DNA of 21,186 nucleotides from an uncultured Roseburia sp. GTDB taxonomy: Bacteria > Bacillota > Clostridia > Lachnospirales > Lachnospiraceae. The stretch is from NCBI GenBank assembly GCA_900548205.1, contig URJS01000037.1, positions 1 to 21,186 of the forward strand, written 5' to 3'. Positions 5,316 to 13,805 of this stretch are shown piece after piece. The translations under genes were made by a program, and so were the position numbers. Numbering within the stretch: the stretch's first letter is position 1; every line of letters starts with the position of its first letter. Below the pieces are notes generated by a model, which saw only the letters and a list, made by a program, of their open reading frames with translations, searched no databases and had not been told where the DNA came from.

Positions 5316-5505
5316 AAGGGTGGGTATGTGGGTAACCATGCGTGCTACGGAATCAGAAAGGAAGGGGTTGGTAAGAGGGTTGGTAAAGGGTTGGCAGACT
5401 GTGGGAAAAATGTTTTTTCTTTTCCACGGGCTGTCAATGCTTTATCAATGCTCTTATCAATGCCTTCCTCTGATGGAGTGCAGGGTTATCCATATATCCA
5501 CGCTT
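5316..5505 (+). repeat. Long imperfect hairpin, copy A (upstream of the relaxase gene)
   Basis: The left arm 5316-5409 pairs with 5420-5505 around a T-rich loop near 5410-5419. The pairing runs almost the whole length with isolated mismatches, one AA bulge (5358-5359) and many G.T pairs, nearly all with G in the left arm. Within it are three left-arm repeats of GGGTTGGTAA (last one GGGTTGGCAG) facing three right-arm repeats of TATCAATGC with an 11-bp period. The relaxase ribosome site (near 5515) lies just outside. A near-identical copy is at 13896-14084. Because G.T pairs become C/A mismatches on the other strand, the structure is built for + strand DNA or RNA. Confidence 0.85.
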
Positions 5506-5531
5506 AAAAAAAGAAAAGGAAAAACGGAAAT

Positions 5532-6782
5532 ATGGAAACAATGGAAATAACTGCGGAGCAGGTAGAAGGGCTTAAGGAGAGACGAAAGCGCAACGGGTTG
5601 ACGCAGGAGAGGTTTTCGGAAATGCTGGGAATCAGCAGGGGGCATCTGAACCAGATCGAGACGGGAGCGCGCAAGGCGTCGCCACAGCTTCTAAAAAAGA
5701 TTGACTACTTTCTGGATCTCTATGACCCGCAGCAGCGGCTCGAGATTCTTTTCGATTATGTCCGCATTCGATTCCCAACAACCGACGCGGGCAGTATTGT
5801 AGAGGAAGTATTGGGAATTCGGTTAGAATATACCATCCGTGAGGGGCATGCGTTCTTTGGCTATGCCGCGCAATATATCTTTGGAAATATCACATTGATG
5901 TTTTCAGACGATGAGCAAAAAGGCTGCCTTTTGGAGTTAAAAGGAAAAGGCTGTCGGGAATTTGAGATCTTCTTAGAAGCGCAAAAGCGAACATGGTTTG
6001 ATTTTTTCCGCTTGGTGCAGGAACGTGGCGGCATCCTCAAACGCATCGACCTAGCGATCAACGACAAGGCGGGGTGGCTTGACATTCCGGCATTGGCGGA
6101 GAAATGTCAAAAAAAGGAATATCATACGCTGTTTCGCACATTTCGTAATTATCAGAGTGGAGAGATGATCCATAGCCGGGAGGAGGATGCGGATTTGATG
6201 GGAAATACGTTATATCTTGGTTCGGCAAAAAGTGAAATTTACTTTTGTATTTACGAAAAAGATTACGAGCAGTATGTAAAAGCCGGGATTCCAGTGGAGG
6301 AAGCTAAGGTAAAAAATCGTTTTGAAATCCGGTTAAAGGATGACCGTGCAAAGCACGCAGTGCTTGATCTGCTGGAGCACGAGGACGCTGGGGCGACAGC
6401 ATTTGGCATCATTAACCGTTATGTTTGCTTTTTAAAACCGGGAGAGGGGGAGGATAAGCGAAGCTGGGAGTTAGACCCTGTTTGGGAAAGGTTTATCGGA
6501 GAAGAAAAACGCAAGTTGAAGCTGACAGATCAACCGGAGCCATATACGTTAGAGAGGACGCTAAACTGGATCGTAAGACAGGTTGCTCCGTCCTTTAAAA
6601 TGCTTGTGCTTTTATCGAAGATACGAGGAGAGGACGATCTTTTGACAAAGTTGGTTGACGGGGCAAAATTAAGTGCGCAGCACAAAAAGATTTTAAAGCA
6701 ACAGCAAGCATTGATTCGCGATATACTTGCCGGTGACTATGTAGATTTTGATGTGGAAACAGGGGAGCTTCTATTGGCGTAA
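5532..6782 (+). CDS. mobT: Relaxase / rolling-circle initiator, Tn916 Orf20/MobT-like
   Basis: 416 aa. An N-terminal HTH_3 domain (about residues 10-62, with LTQERFSEMLGISRGHLNQIE) precedes a Rep_trans-type initiator domain. Diagnostic blocks are RIDLAIND (171-178), with the acidic residues of the metal site, and GNTLYLGSAKSEIYFCIYEK (224-243), holding the conserved tyrosines among which the nicking residue is expected, then NRFEIRLKDDRA (262-273). The family nicks oriT, attaches to the 5' end, and supports both transfer and rolling-circle replication of the ICE. Size agrees with Tn916 Orf20. An ATG at 5541 is an alternative start. Its leader is the copy A hairpin. Confidence 0.92.
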   Translation: METMEITAEQVEGLKERRKRNGLTQERFSEMLGISRGHLNQIETGARKASPQLLKKIDYFLDLYDPQQRLEILFDYVRIRFPTTDAGSIVEEVLGIRLEYTIREGHAFFGYAAQYIFGNITLMFSDDEQKGCLLELKGKGCREFEIFLEAQKRTWFDFFRLVQERGGILKRIDLAINDKAGWLDIPALAEKCQKKEYHTLFRTFRNYQSGEMIHSREEDADLMGNTLYLGSAKSEIYFCIYEKDYEQYVKAGIPVEEAKVKNRFEIRLKDDRAKHAVLDLLEHEDAGATAFGIINRYVCFLKPGEGEDKRSWELDPVWERFIGEEKRKLKLTDQPEPYTLERTLNWIVRQVAPSFKMLVLLSKIRGEDDLLTKLVDGAKLSAQHKKILKQQQALIRDILAGDYVDFDVETGELLLA

Positions 6783-6875
6783 AAGGGTCAGAAGATGAAT
6801 GAGGGAGAAAAAGAAAGATATAGGTATCTGCCGCCGGATGTTTTGGTAGCAGAAGAAAAAGAAGGAGGAAAAAAA

Positions 6876-7175
6876 ATGAGTTTTGGACAGAATTTATACA
6901 ATTTTTTTATGGAGCAGGCGCAGCCGATCGTGATTATACTTTTGATGTGCGTAGGGCTGTTTCTTTTGTGGCAGAAAAAGCTATCGGAGTTGATTGCATT
7001 TTGCATCGTTGCAGTAATTGCCGTTGGTTTAGTTTGGAATCCGTATGGCGCAAAAGATGCATTGTTAAATGTGTTTAACTCCGTGTTTGGCGTAAGTGGA
7101 GGAACGGCAGCGGGGATTTTGCCGATGCTGCAGTCTCATCTGTTGCCGGATGCGGTTTTATATCTGCTCTGTTAG
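6876..7175 (+). CDS. Small integral membrane protein, TcpD-like
   Basis: 99 aa. Two hydrophobic segments are clear (about residues 17-34 QPIVIILLMCVGLFLLWQ and 38-53 SELIAFCIVAVIAVGL), followed by a short glycine-rich loop and a hydrophobic end. Size, topology and position after the relaxase and before TcpE/VirB4 fit the TcpD family of small conjugation membrane proteins. The start at 6876 is chosen because AAGAAGGAGG lies just upstream; the frame is open from an ATG at 6795, which would add 27 charged residues but has a poorer ribosome site. Function within the channel is inferred from neighbours. Confidence 0.7.
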   Translation: MSFGQNLYNFFMEQAQPIVIILLMCVGLFLLWQKKLSELIAFCIVAVIAVGLVWNPYGAKDALLNVFNSVFGVSGGTAAGILPMLQSHLLPDAVLYLLC

Positions 7176-7189
7176 GGGAGAGAAAAATA

Positions 7190-7438
7190 GGGGGGGATAG
7201 AAAGAAGAATGTAGTTGCGCACTTTGGAAAACAAAAGGAAACCCGTATTCATGTGAAGGATTTCTGAATTTTTATATCACGAAAAAACAAAGTGCGTGCA
7301 GCGTCTGGATTTACAACGATCCATTTGGATGACTTAAGGAAGCTCCCGGATCGTATTGGAAATATGATGGATAATAAGGAGACTGCCGAACGCATCGAAG
7401 ATTATATCCCCGGAGGTTTTTGCTCCGGGGAGTATTAA
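7190..7438 (+). pseudogene. Degenerate reading frame between tcpD-like and tcpE genes
   Basis: One frame reads KKNVVAHFGKQKETRIHVKD-F, stops at TGA 7265-7267, and continues in the same frame for 57 sense codons (with DDLRKLPDRIGNMMDNKE and ending IPGGFCSGEY) to TAA 7438. There is no ATG with a ribosome site at the front, and the part after the TGA has only a GTG (7292) without one. Protein-like composition on both sides suggests a small gene killed by a nonsense mutation and loss of its start. In Tn916 the orf18 (ardA) gene lies in this interval; I see no ArdA signature, so this may be another accessory gene. A chance open frame cannot be excluded. Confidence 0.35.
7408..7430 (+). other. GC-rich hairpin before tcpE
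   Basis: CCCCGGAG (7408-7415) pairs perfectly with CTCCGGGG (7423-7430), loop GTTTTTG. No U-run follows on either strand, so it is unlikely to be an efficient intrinsic terminator. It may stabilise or separate the mRNA of the downstream genes. Confidence 0.5.
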
Positions 7439-7468
7439 AGAAAAGAGAGAAAATGAGAAAGGAAATGT

Positions 7469-7870
7469 ATGAGGAAAGTAAAAAGTTATTCAAGCGTTTG
7501 GGGATTTGAAAAGGTGCTGCATAAGATCGGTGATGTAAAGTCGCCAATTCCGCTAACCTTTGCACAGATCGGCTGGCTTATTGGTACGTTTTTAGTGGAT
7601 ATATTGATTTTGGCAAAAATACCGCCTTTGTGCTATGTAGATAATGTGATCATTAGATATGTATTACTCCCCGTAGGAGTTACATGGTTTATGTCAAAGA
7701 AAGCATTTGATGGAAAACGTCCGTATAGTTATTTAAAATCAGTGCTGTTTTATCTCATGCGTCCGCATGTAACGTATGCAGGGAGAAAAGTGGTATATGG
7801 GAAAGAGAAGATAGAAGAAAATGTAACGATAGCGAGGTGTGAATTGTATGTTCCCAGTAAAATACATTGA
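7469..7870 (+). CDS. tcpE: TcpE family conjugation membrane protein, Tn916 Orf17-like
   Basis: 133 aa. N-terminal KVKSYSSVWGFEKVLHKIGDV is typical of TcpE. Two membrane segments follow (about residues 32-51 and 62-75), then a basic cytoplasmic part including KKAFDGKRPYSYLKSVLFYLMRP. TcpE is an essential small inner component of the Tn916/pCW3 transfer machinery at the cytoplasmic membrane. The ribosome site AAAGGAA is 5-6 nt upstream. The 3' end overlaps the VirB4-like gene by 23 nt, so translation of the two is probably coupled. Confidence 0.87.
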   Translation: MRKVKSYSSVWGFEKVLHKIGDVKSPIPLTFAQIGWLIGTFLVDILILAKIPPLCYVDNVIIRYVLLPVGVTWFMSKKAFDGKRPYSYLKSVLFYLMRPHVTYAGRKVVYGKEKIEENVTIARCELYVPSKIH

Positions 7871-10355
7871 AAATAATATAGTTATGAATCAGGAGCGGGA
7901 GTGTTTTGCATATTATGAGATGATTCCGTACAACTATTCCTTTTTGTCTGTGGATCAGAAAAATTTGATTCATGATGAGTTCCGTCAGTTTGTGGCATCG
8001 AATAAAAGCGGCAGTTTGCATTTTTTAATGATTGCTGCAGAATCAAGTATCAGGCAAAGGCAGGAGCGATCGAAAGAGTGTGTGCGGGGAAGTAAGAAAG
8101 TGCGGACGGACGCCTGTGCATTTATAGACAGCCAGACAGAAGTTTTAGTGGTGGATGCGATTGAACAGGCAGGGCGGGAAGTGAAAGAGGATAAGAAGAT
8201 GTTAGACGGTAGTCAGATCGATTATCGTTTTTTTATTGGAATAAAACTCATATCTGCAGGTGAGGAAATGAACTTCCAGAAGTTAAAGGAAAAGTTGCGG
8301 AGGACATTTTCTGATTTTCTTTTAGATGTCAATCACCGGATCGGGGGAGATTTTGCAAGTGTTGATAATCGGGAGATGGGGCGTTATCTGAGAATGGAAA
8401 AAAATCTGTTAAAAAGAATCCGTAGGAGATTTCGTTTTCAGAGGATGACGGAAAAAGATTTCGGTTATTTGGTGGAGCGCCTCTACGGACAGGTGGAGGT
8501 GCCTTATTATAAATATGACTATTGCCTTCCGAAGGAGAAGCTTGAGCAGGAGACGTTAATTAAGGTATACGATCTTTTAAAACTTACCAGATGCTTGAAT
8601 GAAGAACATCAAAGATACATTAAGTCGCTGCGGGGAAAAGAGGTGGTGTATGCTGCATATTTAACGATCGATACGATCATGGGGGAGGTCACCTTTCCTT
8701 ATTCGGAATTATGCTATTACCAACAGGAGTATATTGATTTTCCAGTAGATCTTAGCATGAATGTAGAAATTGTGACAAATAAGACGGCATTGTCTTTTGT
8801 TAGAAACAAAAAGAAAGAAATGGCAGACCTTGACAGGAATGCAAGAGAGGGAGGAGCGGATGTAGATAATACGGTGGGCGAGGGGATGCTTGCAGCAGAG
8901 GAGTTGGAAGATGAGCTGATTTCTACGAAAGATGCACTATACAAGGTCAGCTATGTGCTTCGTGTGTCTGCGCAGGATTTGGAAACGTTGGAAGATCGTG
9001 TGGATGCATTAATGGAGTTTTACCGGGACAAAAATATTCGTCTCGTGCGCCCGTTTGGAGACATGCTTGGCTTATCAGGAGAGTTTGTGCCTGCAAGTAA
9101 GCGTTACATTAACGACTATATTCAATATGTTACGGCTGACTTTTTTGCAGGGCTTGGCTTTGGGGCAGCACAAATACTAGGAGAAGAATACGGGGAATAT
9201 GTTGGCATCAATACAGCGACCGGACGGCATGTATATATACAGCCTGCGCTTGCGGCGCAGGGGGTGAGTGGTTCTGTGACAAATGCACTCTCAAAGATAA
9301 TATTAGGCGATTTGGGAACAGGAAAATCAATGGCTGTCAAGCAGTTGATCACATTAACAGCGATATATGGGGGTAAGGTGCTTTACGTTGATCCAAAATC
9401 TGAATGCGGCAACTTGAAGGAGGATTTAAAACGGTTAGGAAAAAAGATTGATATTGTGGAGCTGGCGGCAGATGAGGCGGGTAGAGGAATGTTAGACCCG
9501 TTTGTGATCATGCGGGATGTAGAGGATGCGAAACGGCTTGCGCTTGATATATTAACGTATTTAACGGGCATATCGTTAAACGATGGTGATCGATTCCCGG
9601 AACTGTTTGAGGCAGTGGATCGTGTTGCGAAAATGCAGCGGCGCGGGCTTTGGCTTGTCACAAAGGAGCTTCGTAACGCGGGGAATAAGACTGCAGAAAA
9701 GATAGCAAGACACATTGAGGGATTTGCAAATTATTCTTTCGCGCAATTATTGTTTTCAGACGGAAATGTGGAGCGTTCGATTAGCTGCGCAGGGGATATT
9801 AATATCGTGCAGATTCAAAATTTAATCCTGCCGCAAAAAGAGACGCTGCCGGAGAATTATACTGCAACGGAAAGACTTTCCATTGCGGCGATGATGGCGA
9901 TCAGCACCTTTGCACTTGACTTCATACATTCGGACAAGACGGTGTTTAAAGAGGTGGTAATTGATGAAGCTTGGAGCTTGCTAGGTGTGGCGCAAGGGAA
10001 AGAACTGATACGGCGATTAATTCGTGAAGGGCGTTCGATGAACTCGGCGGTTGATATTGTGACGCAGAATGCGAACGATATTGATGAAAACATGAAAAAT
10101 AATATCGGTTTAAAATTTGCTTTTCGTTCTACGGATAAAAAAGAGGTAAAGGATATATTGAAGTTTTTTGGGCTAGAATCGGAGGCAGTGGGGAATCAAA
10201 AGGCGATTGAGAATTTAAACAACGGAGAATGCTTGTTTCAGGATTTGTACGGTCGCATGGGGATTATATATCTTGATGTTGTGCATGGCTGGTTGTTCCA
10301 GGCATTTGACACAAGACCGCCAGAGCAGGAGGCAGAAGGGAGTGTGACGGGATGA
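7848..10355 (+). CDS. VirB4-like conjugation ATPase, Tn916 Orf16-like
   Basis: 835 aa from ATG 7848 (GAGGTG 8 nt upstream); a GTG at 7839 would add three residues. The N-terminal ~450 residues match the variable VirB4 front domain, which contacts membrane partners. The C-terminal motor has Walker A GDLGTGKS at 487-494 and Walker B EVVIDEAW with D706-E707, then SRL-type sensor segments (RRLIREGRSMNSAVDIVTQN). VirB4 proteins power assembly of and transport through the mating channel. A low-complexity acidic stretch (about residues 325-355) interrupts the front domain. The stop overlaps the next start (ATGA, 10352-10355). Confidence 0.92.
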   Translation: MFPVKYIENNIVMNQERECFAYYEMIPYNYSFLSVDQKNLIHDEFRQFVASNKSGSLHFLMIAAESSIRQRQERSKECVRGSKKVRTDACAFIDSQTEVLVVDAIEQAGREVKEDKKMLDGSQIDYRFFIGIKLISAGEEMNFQKLKEKLRRTFSDFLLDVNHRIGGDFASVDNREMGRYLRMEKNLLKRIRRRFRFQRMTEKDFGYLVERLYGQVEVPYYKYDYCLPKEKLEQETLIKVYDLLKLTRCLNEEHQRYIKSLRGKEVVYAAYLTIDTIMGEVTFPYSELCYYQQEYIDFPVDLSMNVEIVTNKTALSFVRNKKKEMADLDRNAREGGADVDNTVGEGMLAAEELEDELISTKDALYKVSYVLRVSAQDLETLEDRVDALMEFYRDKNIRLVRPFGDMLGLSGEFVPASKRYINDYIQYVTADFFAGLGFGAAQILGEEYGEYVGINTATGRHVYIQPALAAQGVSGSVTNALSKIILGDLGTGKSMAVKQLITLTAIYGGKVLYVDPKSECGNLKEDLKRLGKKIDIVELAADEAGRGMLDPFVIMRDVEDAKRLALDILTYLTGISLNDGDRFPELFEAVDRVAKMQRRGLWLVTKELRNAGNKTAEKIARHIEGFANYSFAQLLFSDGNVERSISCAGDINIVQIQNLILPQKETLPENYTATERLSIAAMMAISTFALDFIHSDKTVFKEVVIDEAWSLLGVAQGKELIRRLIREGRSMNSAVDIVTQNANDIDENMKNNIGLKFAFRSTDKKEVKDILKFFGLESEAVGNQKAIENLNNGECLFQDLYGRMGIIYLDVVHGWLFQAFDTRPPEQEAEGSVTG

Positions 10356-12805
10356 AAAGGCGAAGCGGGGAAAAAGAAAAGCCGAAAACCATTACAAAGA
10401 AAAAAGGCAGAAAAGCACCCTTGATTTTTTGCTGTGTCCTTGGCTTTTTTCTGATGCTTTCACTTATCCCGCAGGTGGTGAATGCATCTGGACTGGTTGA
10501 GGCGTTTGAGGGGAGTAATACAAATTATCTTTATAGCACTTATGCGCTTGAGAATTATGACCTTGATTTTTACGTCGATACATCTTGGAGCTGGTTGCCA
10601 TGGAACTGGCTGGATGCGATTGGAAGGCAGATCATGCACGCGCTTTACTGGATAACAAATGTATTATGGTATCTGAGCCGTCTTTTAAGCTCTGCAACGG
10701 GTTCAGTTGTTTCAGAGGCATATCGTTTTGACTTGATTAATGAGGTGGCGGACGCGATCGGTGAGAATATGCAGCGTTTAGCAGGTGTAAGTGCATCCGG
10801 TTTATCTGGCAGTGGATTTTATCCGGGTTTTCTGATGTTTGTCGTGGTGATACTGGGTGTTTATGTGGCGTATGTAGGACTTTATAAGCGGGAGGTGAGC
10901 CGTGCGCTTGGTGCGGTTGTGCGGACGGTTGTTACATTTTTATTGACAACTGCATTGATCGTATACGCGCCGACTTGTATTCGTTATATCAATGAGTTCT
11001 CTAGTGACCTAAGTGCTGCAGCACTTGATCTTGGAACAGGGGTGACGATGCCGGGATCGCATCAAGGTGAGGGAGACAGTGTGGATTTAATCCGTGACAG
11101 TCTTTTTTCCATACAGGTTTATCAGCCGTGGCTTTTACTGCAGTGGGGAACAACGGATGTGGAAGAAATCGGGCAGGATCGTGTGAACAGCCTTCTTGCT
11201 GCAAGTCCTGATGATGAATATGGAATGGCGCGGGAAAATCTGGTCAAAGCGGAAATTGAAACGTATGGTAATATGCGGATGACGGTCATAAAGGTTGCGG
11301 GGCGACTTGGAGAAGTGCTTTTTATCTTTTTCATCAACCTTTTTATCAGTATATTTGTGATTTTAATGTGTGGTTTGATGATTTTAACGCAGATACTGTT
11401 TATCGTCTATACGTTGTTTTTGGTAATGAGCTTTATCATATCCATGTTTCCGGGATGCGAAGGAGTGTTAAGAAGTTCATTAGTCAAGGTATTTAATATT
11501 ATAATGTTGCGTGCCGGTTATACGCTGATGATCACGTTTGCATTTACCATATCGACTATGATTTATGGTGTTTCAAAGGATCATTCTTTTGTAGTGATCG
11601 GATTTTTGCAAATTGTGACCTTTGCTGGAATCTTTTTTGCGAAAGGTGATATTTTAAAGATGATGTCCTTGGAGGAAAGTTCGGGAGCACGGCGTGCACA
11701 GGCATTTGGCAGTTTACTTGCATACAGTCAGTTAAGGAGGGGTTCTTTTAGCAGAAGGACGTTTGAGAATACAAAAAATAAAGTAAAAAGCCTTGGAAAA
11801 GAAAATCTTGAAATCGTCGGTGATGTTGCAAGATATACCGGAAAAAAGACGAATGCGTTCATGGATCGGCGGGCAGCAAGCTGGCACAGACAAGCTGCTG
11901 CAGAACGTTCCGCAGAGGGGGCGCGTATCCGGCGGGAGCATGATTATAGCGTTACAAGGGATGCACCGGAGGTAAGTGAAGCTTCTTTTTATCAAAGAAG
12001 CGACGGAAGCGCTGTGACTTCGCAGAATCTTTATGACCGTTATTTTCAAACGGAAAGACCAAAACGTTACCATGCGTCGCGCAACACGCCGGATAAGTTA
12101 GGGGCGGAGTTTACTACGTCAGAGCGGCGGATGGCGCGTGAGAAATACGGAAGACCGGAGCTATGGGCGCATGCTCCTGCAGGAAAGGATGTAAAGCGTG
12201 TATATTACAAAAAACGCTTTGATGATAAGACGGCAGATCGTATCACACCGGATTCTGTCGGTGTAGAGTTAAAGGATGCGCCACGCCGTTACCATATGGC
12301 GGGACGGGAGGAAATGCCAAAGCCTGCAAAAAGAGATCTAGGAAGAAAGATTCAAATTGGAGGACGAGATATGCGAACAGACCATTTAAAAAACCAGACG
12401 ATGCAGCCGGATAATCATAATACAGAGAGTATGACACCCCATATTGGAGCTGAGAAAAAGGATGCGCCACGTCGTTATCATGTGGTAGAGCGCAGCGCGA
12501 CGCCAGATCTTGCAAAGAGGGATATGCGGGAGGAGATTGGCAAACAGCAGGAGACGCGTAAGGAAGAACCTGCGGCAGTCAAAACATCTATCCCGGAAAA
12601 TTTGCATGAGGGAAGGAGAGAGCAAAATATGGAGCGCAGAAAGTTCAGGCAGAAAAGAGAGCGGGGGGATTCCTGGGCGGCGTCAAAGCAGATGCATATA
12701 GAACAGGAAAAACAGTATAAAAACGGAGAGGAGGAAGTGAGAGATAAAGAGGCAGCGGCAGTAAAGGAAACAAGGAAAAATGATGAAGAAAATCGGGAAG
12801 TTTAA
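10352..12805 (+). CDS. Polytopic conjugation channel protein, Tn916 Orf15-like
   Basis: 817 aa. A basic start and a hydrophobic segment (about 24-44, ending VVNA, possibly a signal peptide) are followed by an extracytoplasmic loop and membrane segments near 158-177, 190-206, a long cluster 313-365 and 387-425. This is the plan of VirB6/TrbL-like channel components and of the CD3337/EF1877 membrane family of Gram-positive ICEs. Residues after ~440 form a long hydrophilic charged tail, presumably cytoplasmic, with repeated RYH blocks. The gene starts inside the stop of the VirB4-like gene and overlaps the next gene by 26 nt. Confidence 0.87.
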   Translation: MKRRSGEKEKPKTITKKKGRKAPLIFCCVLGFFLMLSLIPQVVNASGLVEAFEGSNTNYLYSTYALENYDLDFYVDTSWSWLPWNWLDAIGRQIMHALYWITNVLWYLSRLLSSATGSVVSEAYRFDLINEVADAIGENMQRLAGVSASGLSGSGFYPGFLMFVVVILGVYVAYVGLYKREVSRALGAVVRTVVTFLLTTALIVYAPTCIRYINEFSSDLSAAALDLGTGVTMPGSHQGEGDSVDLIRDSLFSIQVYQPWLLLQWGTTDVEEIGQDRVNSLLAASPDDEYGMARENLVKAEIETYGNMRMTVIKVAGRLGEVLFIFFINLFISIFVILMCGLMILTQILFIVYTLFLVMSFIISMFPGCEGVLRSSLVKVFNIIMLRAGYTLMITFAFTISTMIYGVSKDHSFVVIGFLQIVTFAGIFFAKGDILKMMSLEESSGARRAQAFGSLLAYSQLRRGSFSRRTFENTKNKVKSLGKENLEIVGDVARYTGKKTNAFMDRRAASWHRQAAAERSAEGARIRREHDYSVTRDAPEVSEASFYQRSDGSAVTSQNLYDRYFQTERPKRYHASRNTPDKLGAEFTTSERRMAREKYGRPELWAHAPAGKDVKRVYYKKRFDDKTADRITPDSVGVELKDAPRRYHMAGREEMPKPAKRDLGRKIQIGGRDMRTDHLKNQTMQPDNHNTESMTPHIGAEKKDAPRRYHVVERSATPDLAKRDMREEIGKQQETRKEEPAAVKTSIPENLHEGRREQNMERRKFRQKRERGDSWAASKQMHIEQEKQYKNGEEEVRDKEAAAVKETRKNDEENREV
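12272..12531 (+). repeat. Internal repeat in the tail of the Orf15-like protein
   Basis: Two copies about 186 nt (62 codons) apart, at 12272-12345 and 12458-12531, encode KDAPRRYHM-A-GREEMPKPAKRD and KDAPRRYHV-V-ERSATPDLAKRD. A diverged third block, PKRYHASRNTPD, lies near 12058. The first 14 bases of each copy (AAGGATGCGCCACG) are identical, indicating fairly recent duplication. Confidence 0.75.
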
Positions 12806-13805
12806 AAGATTAAAGCGTATTAAGCTGATATTGGCGCTTGTTCATATTGCGTTTCCGTTTTTGTTTATTCTTGGCACTGCTTCATTTTTGATCATGCTTG
12901 GAAATGGGAAGGAGGATGTAAAATACGAGAGTGGGCAGATGGTCAGTCCAGAGGTGAAGGGGTATTCTTATGCGGTTGCTAAAGCAGCCAGCGAACATGG
13001 GATAGAACCGTATGTGCGTTATTTACTTGCGATCATGCAGGTAGAAAGCCGTGGAATTGGCGTGGATGTGATGCAGTCGCTTGGTAATTCCGGTATACCG
13101 GAGAATAAGAAAACGCCGGAGCTTTCGATTGAGTACGGCGTTGCCTATTTTGCGGATTTGTTAAAACGTGCGGAAAGTCTGGACTGTGACATAGATACTG
13201 TGCTGCAGGCTTATAATTATGGTACAAGTTATCTTACATATGTTGCGGATCGGGGAGGGGTACATACTTATGATCTTGCGACTTTGTTTGCTGCCCAAAA
13301 GAGCGGCGGTAAAAAGGTGATATACAATAATCCGATAGCCTTAAAGACAAACGGAGGTTGGCGGTATGAGTATGGAAACATGTTTTATGTGTATTTAGTG
13401 AGGGAATATTTGGCATTTGATCCGATGAGTGGAGATACGGCGGATCTGATTATTCAGGAGGCAATAAAATATAAGGGTTATCCTTATGTGTGGGGCGGTG
13501 CAAGTCCGCAGACGTCTTTTGATTGTTCGGGTCTTGTACAGTGGTGCTATGGAGTTGCAGGTATCACAATGCCGCGCACTGCGCAGGAGCAATACGATGC
13601 AACGCAGCATATCGGCTTGGAGGAAGCAGCGCCGGGAGACCTTGTATTTTTTACCGGGACAACGAATACGGGGCGCTATATCACGCATGTTGGCATTTAT
13701 GTAGGAGACAATAAGATGTTTCACGCGGGAAATCCGATCGGATATGCGGATTTAACGGGGCGTTATTGGAAGCAGCATTTTGTGTGCGTAGGGCGTATGC
13801 GGTAA
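12780..13805 (+). CDS. Bifunctional cell-wall hydrolase (lysozyme-like + NlpC/P60), Tn916 Orf14/CwlT-like
   Basis: 341 aa. One N-terminal membrane anchor (about 15-40) is followed by a lysozyme/SLT-like domain (about 60-170) whose likely catalytic glutamate is E89 in IMQVES, and by an NlpC/P60 peptidase domain (about 222-341) with the catalytic pair C249 (FDCSG) and H303 (ITHVGIY). The family, including CwlT of ICEBs1, acts outside the membrane, cleaving glycan strands and stem peptides so that the mating channel can cross the wall. Two adjacent ATGs (12780, 12783) are possible starts; translation begins inside the end of the Orf15-like gene. Confidence 0.92.
   Translation: MMKKIGKFKRLKRIKLILALVHIAFPFLFILGTASFLIMLGNGKEDVKYESGQMVSPEVKGYSYAVAKAASEHGIEPYVRYLLAIMQVESRGIGVDVMQSLGNSGIPENKKTPELSIEYGVAYFADLLKRAESLDCDIDTVLQAYNYGTSYLTYVADRGGVHTYDLATLFAAQKSGGKKVIYNNPIALKTNGGWRYEYGNMFYVYLVREYLAFDPMSGDTADLIIQEAIKYKGYPYVWGGASPQTSFDCSGLVQWCYGVAGITMPRTAQEQYDATQHIGLEEAAPGDLVFFTGTTNTGRYITHVGIYVGDNKMFHAGNPIGYADLTGRYWKQHFVCVGRMR

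Noticed and set aside
5433..5463. Possible CRISPR-like array of short repeats
   Set aside because: The 11-bp units are contiguous with no spacers; they are arms of the hairpin.
5235..5550. Two overlapping + strand open frames between oriT and the relaxase
   Set aside because: They read through the copy A hairpin. The similar peptide in front of tcpC is explained by the duplicated hairpin, and the copy differences preserve base pairs rather than codons.
7218..7296. 9-bp inverted repeat CGCACTTTG/CAAAGTGCG as ends of a small insertion
   Set aside because: The repeats are short, 61 nt apart, with no flanking duplication; nothing else supports a mobile element.
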